Below, in pieces: positions 56,101-63,400 of a stretch of 64,000 nt of DNA (positions are counted from its first letter, which is position 1; the number at the start of each line of letters is the position of its first letter). Location: NCBI GenBank assembly GCA_050633785.1, contig JBOEHE010000033.1, forward strand, positions 114,556 through 178,555, given 5' to 3'. Under the pieces are notes generated by a model, which worked only from the letters and a program-made list of their open reading frames with translations, did no database searches and was not told the DNA's origin. The position numbers were made by a program, and so were the translations under genes. This DNA comes from CALKZN01 sp050633785. GTDB lineage: Bacteria > Pseudomonadota > Gammaproteobacteria > Arenicellales > Arenicellaceae.

Positions 56101-58547
56101 AGAATATAATTGCCCGGAGCAAGATCAGTAAATGAATAGTTACCTGAGGCATCCGTTGTATCCGTCGGTGCACCTGGCTGCGCTGAAATTTCAGCTGCGC
56201 TCAACACACCATCGCCATTAGTGTCTTCATACAAAGTGATTACTACACCGGGAATGGCGACATCTGCTGTGCCATTACCATCGGTATCTTCCGATACATT
56301 ACCGGTGATTGCGCCACGACTCAGCTCTTCAACGAAGTCATTGTTCGCATCGGTTTCACCCGCTGTAACCGTGCCTGCAATCTGGTTATTATCCGCTGGA
56401 TTGTTTGTGTCATCATTATCAGCACCACCTTCGTTCTCTGATACGTCATCAAAGTTCGTTGGCTGTGTTTCCACCGCTATATAATCACCAGGAACCAAGT
56501 CTGTGAATGAATAATCACCTGAACCATCGGTTGTATCCGTTGGTGCACCTGGCTGCGCTGAAATTTCAGCCGCACTCAAGATGCCGTCACCATTGGTATC
56601 TTCATACAAAGTGATAGTAACACCAGCAATAGCCACATCACCTGAGCCATTGTCATCGGTATCTTCGGAAACATTACCCGTCCAAGAACCAAATGCTTCT
56701 TCGACAAAATCATTTCCTGTATCGGTTTCTCCAGGACTGACAACCGCAGAAATTGTATTTATCGCAGTAGCCGCCACTTGATCGTTGTCATCACCACCTT
56801 CGTTTTCACTGACATCAGTCAATCCCGCTGGTTGTGATTCAACAACAATATAATTATTCGCTATTAAATTATCAAAGCTATAGTTACCACTTCCATCAGT
56901 AACTGTATTAGCTATCGATGGCCCATCGGCCAAACCATCACCATCTGCATCTAAAAACAGGTTTAATGTAACACCTGACAGGTTAACATCGCCAATACCA
57001 TTGCCCGATGTATCCTGACTGACATTACCTTGGATAGAGCCAACAACAGGGCAAATAGCTGCATTTAAAACATCAACATCACCACCCACGCCTTTAGCAT
57101 CCTGAGCCGCCGCGGTTGAATCGGTAAAATAAGAAATAGCGGCAAGTGGAGAAATCAGAGCAGTCGAAGTACTGACATCTGCTTCACGAAAAACAGCAAT
57201 ACCCTGTGGGCCCGCTTCAGCCAGAATATCCGAACTACTGACAACATAATCCATTGTACTGTCAGGACGTCGATAATAAGTGACACCACCATAGGTATCA
57301 TTACCATCTTGCGTACCAGCATTAGTAGTAGAGTCATAGCTGATTCGCATTTCAGTCAAATTGGTATTATAAATTCCTGATCCATTAGCATCTAGAGTAT
57401 ATGGATGAGCATCATGGTTATAGGAAGAAGCAAAATTACCGGTGGTATTTGCAGAGCCTGCAGTCACATTACAGCCTGAACGCATACCCACCATGAGAGT
57501 ATCGTTGTTATCGAACTCGAGATCCGAGACCCAAGTAACGATACTGACATTAGCAGTATCGTCTGGAATAGTTGTATGAAGTGTTTCTGTGGCATTTTCG
57601 AAAGAATCGAAAGTTTGTCCAGCCAGAGTAACACTAGAACTTGAACCAGTGAATCCCCCTGTCGGTGTCAAATCCAGAGAGAAAATCTGACGAGTCATTG
57701 TGCCATAAAACAAGCGTGTACCATCTGGACTGATTGCAAGACCATAAGGAACAATACCATTAGCAAAGCCAGCTGACCCATCATCAGTCAGGTCAGGGTC
57801 ATACGCATCAAGAATAGCGCCAGTGTTATCCAGACGGTATATACGTCCATCTTCCCAGTTAGAAATAAAGAATTGGTCACGGTCTGAATCGTGCACGATA
57901 TTACCCAGACCCACACCTACATTTGTTCGAGTGACATCAGGCAAGGTACTGAAAAATGCTCTGGCTTCACAATTCAGGTTAGTAATCGTAGTTGATTGTT
58001 GCGGTAGAGTAGCAAACAGCGATGGGTTACCAGTAATGGCATCCATTCTATATACGGCACCTGCACCTGTGGCATTCTCTCCGCCGCCCAAAGCACCATA
58101 ATTCAATATGGCTGTTTGCCCGAAATATGCACTACCAAAGTTGGCAGATGCTGTAGCAAACATATCGCCGGTTTCTTTATTAATCGTTGTTCCAAACAAA
58201 CTTCCCAAGTTTGTAAATGTCCATCCCGCGTTATGAAACATTGCAGAAGTCGCAGTTACATTATCACGGTCAGCTACACCACCAGTACCATCCCCATCTG
58301 GATCTGCCAGGCTGTCAGTTACAGCATCCCTAATATCAATCAAACCAAATGACCAGCGTTCTGCCACTGGAACATTGGTAAAAACACCGCAAGTATTAGC
58401 CGAGTTAAACGTATTCAACAAAGCGTTAGCAGGAGGCACCACACAAGTGCTCACCTGCGCGAAACTTGAATGGCTATATAATACCGTTACGAATAAAAGA
58501 ACAAAGACTGATAAAGATCCAATGACCCGGCTTGTTCGGTTGACCAT
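50103..58547 (-). CDS. Giant secreted SdrD/Cna-B-like repeat protein
   Basis: 2,814 aa. Signal peptide about 1-30 (SSFAQ), then a beta-propeller-like region to about 501 (DGRIYRLDNTG, PYGLAISPDGTRLFYG). Module 0 (502-618), twelve tandem modules (619-2112) and, after a DUF11-like domain and an acidic Asp/Pro linker, modules 13 and 14 follow. Each tandem module has a Cna-B-like fold and an EF-hand loop DTNGDGxLSAAE. A CshA-like domain follows, then a C-terminal module (ISFVEVERG to the HGPYRVGEKYG segment) resembling the one next to the peptidase domain in C25 proteins. No sortase motif, autotransporter domain or T1SS signal is obvious. The ATG has AGGG 8 nt upstream. Probably a surface or matrix protein. 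Confidence 0.85.
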   Translation of the reverse strand: MVNRTSRVIGSLSVFVLLFVTVLYSHSSFAQVSTCVVPPANALLNTFNSANTCGVFTNVPVAERWSFGLIDIRDAVTDSLADPDGDGTGGVADRDNVTATSAMFHNAGWTFTNLGSLFGTTINKETGDMFATASANFGSAYFGQTAILNYGALGGGENATGAGAVYRMDAITGNPSLFATLPQQSTTITNLNCEARAFFSTLPDVTRTNVGVGLGNIVHDSDRDQFFISNWEDGRIYRLDNTGAILDAYDPDLTDDGSAGFANGIVPYGLAISPDGTRLFYGTMTRQIFSLDLTPTGGFTGSSSSVTLAGQTFDSFENATETLHTTIPDDTANVSIVTWVSDLEFDNNDTLMVGMRSGCNVTAGSANTTGNFASSYNHDAHPYTLDANGSGIYNTNLTEMRISYDSTTNAGTQDGNDTYGGVTYYRRPDSTMDYVVSSSDILAEAGPQGIAVFREADVSTSTALISPLAAISYFTDSTAAAQDAKGVGGDVDVLNAAICPVVGSIQGNVSQDTSGNGIGDVNLSGVTLNLFLDADGDGLADGPSIANTVTDGSGNYSFDNLIANNYIVVESQPAGLTDVSENEGGDDNDQVAATAINTISAVVSPGETDTGNDFVEEAFGSWTGNVSEDTDDNGSGDVAIAGVTITLYEDTNGDGILSAAEISAQPGAPTDTTDGSGDYSFTDLVPGDYIAVETQPTNFDDVSENEGGADNDDTNNPADNNQIAGTVTAGETDANNDFVEELSRGAITGNVSEDTDGNGTADVAIPGVVITLYEDTNGDGVLSAAEISAQPGAPTDTTDASGNYSFTDLAPGNYILVETQPAGYVDVSENEGGGDNDVATNPADNNQIAAIVGIGETDVLNDFIEEAVGSWTGNVSEDTDDNGSGDAAIPGVTITLYEDTNGDGILSAAEISAQPGAPTDTTDASGNYSFTNLAPGDYIAVETQPANFDDVSENEGGADNDDTNNPADNNQIAGTVTAGEADANNDFVEELSRGAITGNVSEDTDGNGTADVAIPGVTITLYEDTNGDGVLSAAEISAQPGAPTDTTDASGNYSFTDLAPGDYILVETQPAGYVDVSENEGGADNDVATNPADNNQIAAIVSTGETDVQNDFIEEAVGSWTGNVSEDTDGNGTADVAISGVTITLYEDTNGDGVLSAAEISAQPGAPTDTTDGSGDYSFTNLAPGDYIAVETQPAGYVDVSENEGGVDNDDTNNPADNNQIAGTVTAGETDANNDFVEEAVGSWTGNVSEDTDDNGSGDIAIPGVTITLYEDTNGDGILSAAEISAQPGAPTDTTDASGNYSFTNLTPGDYIAVETQPANFDDVSENEGGADNDDTNNPADNNQIAGTVTAGETDVNNDFVEELSRGAITGNVSEDTDGNGTADVAIPSVTITLYEDTNGDGVLSAAEISAQPGAPTDTTDASGNYSFTDLAPGDYILVETQPAGYVDVSENEGGADNDVATNPADNNQIAAIVSTGETDVQNDFIEEAVGSWSGNVSEDTDNNGTADVAISGVTITLYEDTNGDGVLSAAEISAQPGAPTDTTDGSGDYSFTNLAPGDYIAVETQPVGFDDVSENEGGADNDDTNNPADNNQIAGTVTAGEADVNNDFIEELTRGSITGNVSEDTDGNGTADVAIPGVTITLYEDTNGDGILSAAEISAQPSAPTDTTDASGNYSFTDLAPGNYILVETQPAGYVDVSENEGGADNDVATNPADNNQIAAIIAVGETDVQNDFIEEAVGSWTGNVSEDTDDNDTGDIAIPGVTITLYEDTNGDGILSAAEISAQPGAPTDTTDASGNYSFTNLAPGDYIAVETQPANFDDVSENEGGADNDDTNNPADNNQIAGTVTAGETDANNDFVEELTRGSITGNVSEDTDGNGTADVAIPGVTITLYEDTNGDGVLSAAEISAQPGAPTDTTDASGNYSFTDLAPGDYILVETQPAGYVDVSENEGGGDNDVATNPADNNQIAAIVGVGETDVQNDFIEEAVGSWTGNVSEDTTGNGSGDVAIAGVTITLYEDTNGDGVLSAAEISAQPGAPTDTTDGSGDYSFTDLAPGDYIAVETQPANFDDITENEGGADNDDANNPVVGNNQIAGTVTAGEADVNNDFVEGVPAIKLIKSISGVNDVNINSITDAFDTIDYTFTVSNEGVTDLSNITITDAKLGLSAAPCAPGVIAQGGADISCTFTAAYTIQPGDVLAGYVVNSATTNANSASPVDATPGTPVTDVSDAGTEPSTPGTVTPVPDPDNTETPDPDPLIPDDDGDDGDDPTTLTLVQTGAISGNVSEDTTGDNNGDTPIPGVTLTLYEDTDGDGVLSAAEISAQPGAPTDTTDGSGNYLFDNLAFGNYIVVETQPAGLEDVSEVEGGDDGDDNGNAADNNQISVVVDATDPEVGASTNEDTGNDFVEAQPGSIGDTVYLDWDADGVQDAGEPGIGGVQVVLRLNGVIVASMTTAADGTYLFGGLPAGNYTVTVTPPTGSTLSADGTYFNSGDPDTATDHNTATYGDNTSAYSLVNAENNLTQDFGYHPVIVADDDVAATPTVGPNVPDECSVISFLPGGGSDANLSTTFESILTNDIIAGPLSPAPAATTLVDLDPTTPVIDTTFVVSGEGTWDYNPATDVLTFTPEQFGIQQCFEGSPTPLDYRLFELVDINDDGNPVPVPEYADPAVLSFSRVTTPVNISFVEVERGVSGNAIIRWVTDMETANVGFDLYQRTEQGWERLNAELIPSAVFDSTEQSRYEFNAVGLVSDWIAIADVDANENVTAHGPYRVGEKYGADKANVQGVDWTQIKADSDAGLDVDTINKRIQRLRRGAR
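52212..56693 (-). repeat. Twelve tandem 372/375-bp modules in the giant gene
   Basis: Two alternating module types occur. Type A (124 aa) starts GSWTGNVSEDT and has YIAVETQPANFDDVSENEGG; type B (125 aa) starts RGAITGNVSEDT or RGSITGNVSEDT and has YILVETQPAGYVDVSENEGG. The order is A B A B A A B A B A B A. The fifth module (54828-55199) mixes A ends with the B middle (YIAVETQPAGYVDV) and B-like DGNGTADVAISG, as expected from recombination between copies. The twelfth has one extra residue. Confidence 0.93.
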
Positions 58548-59430
58548 GTTACTAACCCTAAATAAAACTCACATTTAACTTTTGAGACTCACAGCAATAC
58601 ACGGCAATATGTCTTGCCTACTACAAGCCGAAATTCGCGATCGCTACTAATGTGTCCCCACAGACGACAATTAAAAGACTGCACCAACTAGTAATTATAA
58701 AAATGGAAAAATGCTCAAATCCGCCATAGACCACAGCGAATTTTTAAGCTACCCCCACTTAAACGTTACCTAATATAGCAAGATTTCAAAGGTTACAACA
58801 AATACCAAAGCAAAAATTTCACTATTTTTTACTAAAATAACAAGATAGTAACCTAACCTTATGCTGGTAGCATTATAAGCCAATCTCCACACTTAGACAA
58901 ATTCTACCAATTCAAGGTTATTGAAATCAATGAAACGGATGTTAAACAATGTAACAAATCAACACCTTATCAGGAGAAAACACTTAATAAGCAAGGAAGA
59001 AATAGACAAGTTTACACTCCACCATCATAAGATTATTCCTATTACCTGCAAGGAATTAACCACAACTCACGCCACACAAAAACACTGGTCGAAAGCTATG
59101 CAATAGATATATCCAAGTCAGCAACTCCTCAGGAAAACTAAAAACGAAATACTCAAACACTCTATCTACTGCAAATGCTTCTGTCCCAACAAAAAGAATC
59201 CAAAGAAAACCTGAAGTAAAAGATGGTGCAATAATGTCCTATAACGCATTCCCAACCAATACGAATGCCTCAAACCTACTTTCCAGCACCTTTTTAGTTG
59301 TTTTTTCTTTAACTCACTATGGCGTAGAAGCAGATACCGACATGCGCATATAAACTGGTATATGGATTAATTCAAGAATCTCAAAATTCCTTTAGAGGTC
59401 TTTATCTACGAGGGATTAAATATTATAGAA
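58548..59430. other. Gene-poor AT-rich region upstream of the giant gene
   Basis: No convincing gene in 883 bp. It must hold the leftward promoter of the giant gene. The minus-strand leader near 58560-58660 contains a small hairpin GGCAA-N6-TTGCC. No c-di-GMP riboswitch of a type I know was found. The open frame at 58921-59106 is low-complexity and lacks a ribosome binding site. Confidence 0.4.
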
Positions 59431-59507
59431 TGGTGGCTATGGGTGGACTTGAACCACCGACCCCAGCATTATGAATGCTGTGCTCTAACCAACTGAGCTA
59501 CATAGCC
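59431..59507 (-). tRNA. tRNA-Met (elongator, CAT anticodon)
   Basis: 77 nt on the minus strand including an encoded CCA. The acceptor arms GGCTATG/CATAGCC pair, the D-arm is AGCTCAGTTGGTTAGAGC, the anticodon stem-loop CAGCA-TTCATAA-TGCTG has CAT, and the T-arm ends GGTTCAAGTCC. It closely matches elongator tRNA-Met rather than initiator or tRNA-Ile2. Confidence 0.95.
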
Positions 59508-59943
59508 ATTTATAAATACAAACAGACCAAAGACAGCCTGTTGCGCGGCGGGAGCATACACCCTCAATAAAAAGCAGTCAATCATTTTCCGTTAAGCTTT
59601 TTATTTTTTAGTTGAATATTTAAAAACGCTTTAAATCAACAGTTCGCCAAACAGATACAAGACAAGCAACAAAGGTGCTAAACAAGACTTTTATTTGTTT
59701 CAATGACAGTTAAAACCACGTATCTAGATATTAAAAAGTATCCAGTAAAGCTTTAATATCTCGCCTATTTAAGTGCCTGTTAAAAGATAATCTTTCCAAT
59801 AACTATTTAACGCCACAAATTCTGGCACATCAAACGGCCCATAGTCTCTTTAGTATAACAACCAATATATACCAAGCATTCTGCGATTGTTTGCTAGTGG
59901 CCAAAGTGAACTACGCCTAACTCTTTAAAGACATTTTATATAA
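59508..59943. other. Intergenic, AT-rich, no gene seen
   Basis: 436 bp between the tRNA gene and the small gene downstream of the RHS gene. No start site, terminator or repeat stands out on either strand. Confidence 0.4.
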
Positions 59944-60429
59944 TCACCATAAATCAAGAGCCCGATCAAAATCATGATACTCTTGAGACGATGTGTACCA
60001 ATCACCATAATGCTGTGAAGTTTTCTCATCCAAATAATAAATGCAATCAACAATTGCCTGAGCTTGCTCTTTAGTGAATAGTGAACGAAATTTTTGCCAC
60101 AGGGCTTCTTGTTCTTTGCCTTTTGGCGGCAAGATAAGGCTAGTAAAGTCCTGAGCAAAATCTGGTTGAACCAAAACATCGGCGATAACCGATGGACTGT
60201 AATAATGCAATGCCTCAGGCTCAATTAAGTTACGGTCATGAGTGCGCATGATTCCATGACTCGTCCAGAAACCACGTTCAACGAGCGCCCACTCTTTTCC
60301 CAAAATATGCTCGTTTAACTCATCTTCATAATCCAGCAAATGGCTTTCTGTATTAAAAACCCTTTCAGGCAAGGGCCTCAATGGGAAAACTTGATGTAAC
60401 ACAGAAAACAATTGATCTTTTTTATTCAT
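59944..60429 (-). CDS. Small protein downstream of the RHS gene, candidate immunity protein
   Basis: 161-residue cytoplasmic protein without signal peptide, helical and rich in aromatic and acidic residues. A central block (EALHYYSPSVIADVLV, then LPPKGKEQEALWQKFRSLFT) resembles the DUF6714-type family, which often occurs beside polymorphic toxins; that match is from memory and tentative. It begins 12 bp after the RHS stop on the same strand, the usual place for an immunity gene. Confidence 0.65.
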   Translation of the reverse strand: MNKKDQLFSVLHQVFPLRPLPERVFNTESHLLDYEDELNEHILGKEWALVERGFWTSHGIMRTHDRNLIEPEALHYYSPSVIADVLVQPDFAQDFTSLILPPKGKEQEALWQKFRSLFTKEQAQAIVDCIYYLDEKTSQHYGDWYTSSQEYHDFDRALDLW

Positions 60430-60441
60430 ATCACAACTTAA

Positions 60442-63400
60442 TTAAAGACACGTTGGAAGCATACCTAAACAAATATCAGCCTCTTGTATATTATTGACAA
60501 CTTCCGCTTGATGTCCGTCATCACCGCCTTTGAAACACGTATCAGCAAGCGTTTTTCGGGTGTTAGCACAAAGAGTAAAAGCAGCGATTCTTGCATTCAT
60601 ACTCTCACATGAGTCAAACATCCGACACCTAGGAGGTTTTGGTTTACATACACTATTGACAGTATTCAAATGATCATAAAGATCTGCTGAACAAGTACCA
60701 CCATAACAAGGGTGGCTCCTGTCATCAGCTCTTCTCGCAGCTGCATGACAAATACTCAATTCCTCAGCACTCATTGCAGCGACATCTTCGGGAGTAATAG
60801 TTGTCGCATTATCAACTGTTTCTTGACATTCACCTGATGGGCAGCTTTGTGCATTTGTAGGATTATCCATCTCTGCAAGCAAACCATCTCGCACTTCCCC
60901 TGGCCATATAAACGGTACATTCAAAAAATCTCGACTTAACTGTTCGCCCAATATATCAATCAGAATTGCTGCTGCTACTGCAGCACCACAGGCATAAAAT
61001 GCCGCTATTACTGCTGGGGGAATAACAAGTGCTTGAGCAGCTTCTCCAGTCGGATCAATAAAGTTCAGAGGGTTAGCATTAGCATAATTATATCGATGCA
61101 AGCCTCCAGACAAGTCCAATGGATCAGCACTGGTATAGCGGCCCGTACTGGGTTGATAATATCGATAATAATTATAGTGCATACCTGTTTCAGCGTCATA
61201 GTACTGCCCAGGTAATCGAATGTTCAAACTCTCTTTTTCTGTGGAAACTATGGTTTCACCAAAAGCATTACTGACAGATTTCCATGCGACCTTCCCATGC
61301 TTGTCCTCCATCACTATAGGAGCGCCCTGCTGGTTGGTGTGAATCCAATAGTACTCAGCTTTAATCTTCTGCCCCACCAGCTCCTGACTTGTTTGGTACC
61401 AATCAATATCACCACTAAGAGTAAAGCGCTGAAAAGGACTTAAATCTGGTTCAAACTCTCTCAACACATCAAGCCCGTTCACTGCAAACTTAGCCTCTTC
61501 CAATCGACCACTGTAATTAGAACCAGAATTGCTGTTGCTTAAGTTATCAGCATTACCCAACACAAACATTTTACCAATTCGGTTCAACTTCTGCCTTTGC
61601 CCAGATTCACTTTTAGCCAGCTGCATATTTTTTTGGAAAACATGCAAACGGCGACGAACTTCTCCCTCGCTCCAATCCTCAATCGGTTGATTGATATAGA
61701 AGTATTGCCTTGTTATGTTTCCGTTTTCATTAGCTTCTGCAACCAACCGTTTTGCTTCATACAGAAAATACGTTGTTCGAGGTTCACCATTAACATAAAT
61801 CGTCTTCTTGGCTCTTTCTCCCCAGAGGTTATAATGATATTCAGCGATTAAAGAGTCAGATTTGAAGACTTTACTGATTTGTTGTCCAGGTGTGTATTCA
61901 TAGCGATACACACCGTCATTAATTAAGCTTCCAGCGCTATTATACTGATTTGCAATACCAGGCTGCAGAAGTCGATTATTGTTAGCGCCGTATGAAAAAT
62001 CATAGATTTCCTGTTGAAGCTCACCTCCTTCTTCACCAATCGATAGAGATGTACGGTTACCTGCATTATCATAGGAGTAATAAACAGGCCGGTTATTACT
62101 TAATTCACCACCACTTTCATAGATCAGACGGCCATGCTGGTCATATTTATACTGAGACTCCTTGCCAAACTCGTTAACAACAACAATTCGGCCAAGTCCA
62201 TCGTATTTATAATCACTACTTAAGGAGCCACTGCGAATACTGCTCAGTTGTTCACCATCATAGGTCAGCTGCCTTTGAGTACCATTGCCATATTGCCGAA
62301 TACGCTGGCCAGCTGCATCGTTGGTGTATTGCGAAGTTATGATTGATTGACCTAAACTGAATATACCGGCATCAATATCCACACTCAGCAAATGACCAGT
62401 AGTGTCATACGAGTAATGCAACTGGCTTCCATCGGGCAGGGTTTTACCACTCAACTGCCCCAATTCGTTATAACGATAATGAAATTGATAGGTCAGGCCA
62501 TCTATTACTACAGCTTTACTGACTAAACGCCCCGATTCATCATATTGATGTTTTTGTGACTGAGTCGCAGTGTTCAGTTCTTTTAATTTGCCTTGAGTGT
62601 AACTTATTTGGCTTTGTTCAATACCATCGTCGACCATAACCAAGTTATTATTCGCATCATAACCATACCGATGTATTTGCATTTCAGCATTACGGTATTT
62701 CAACAAGTTATTCGACTCATCATAACTAAAAACTTCGCCTAATTTATCTGGGCTTGAGCGAAAAACTAATCTCTTAAAGTCATCGTATAAGTAAGCAGTC
62801 CTATTCTGATTTCCATCAGAGACGCTGGCCAATTGGCTTTGTCCATCATAACCAAGTTCTAGTATTTTTTCAGAACCAAGACTAATACTTTCGACTATTC
62901 CTGATGACAGCCACTTGGGTTCTACCAAGAGGCTTTCTGTTTCAGAGAATAGCTTTGAAAGAAAACCATTTTCATCATACTCACGTATGAAGGAGTCATG
63001 ATTTTTATTTTGTGTTTTGACAAGCTTTCCATCTTCATATTGCAAATTTGCCCAAGACAGAACACTGCCCCCTAAACCTAGAAGTTCATATCTGACAGCA
63101 TTCCCATCATCATCCAGGGTTCTTTGCACCCCCTCTCCTTGCCCATCGACCAATTTAACCAGCTTGCCATAGTCATCATAAGTATAGTTAAGCTCGCTGC
63201 CATCACTGAATTTTACAGCGTTAAGTTGACCTGATTCATATTCGAAATATTGGGTTAAACCATTTCGATCAATCGAACCAACTTCACCTGAATCAGTATA
63301 AGTCAAAGTATATTCTTCGCCACTTTCCAACCTCGCCCTGATGACTCTTCCCAATTGATCGTACTCTTGGACTTCATATCGCACTATGCCATTTGCACCT

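Noticed and set aside
52212..56693. Regular repeats resembling a CRISPR or satellite array
   Set aside because: The unit is 372/375 bp, in frame, and encodes the protein modules; there are no short direct repeats with unique spacers.
50371..56781. Many open frames of 60-90 codons on the plus strand through the giant gene
   Set aside because: They recur with the module period and are opposite-strand shadows of the repeats; no ribosome binding sites and no independent conservation signal.
58921..59106. 61-codon plus-strand frame
   Set aside because: Low-complexity Lys/His/Thr-rich translation in AT-rich DNA without a ribosome binding site.
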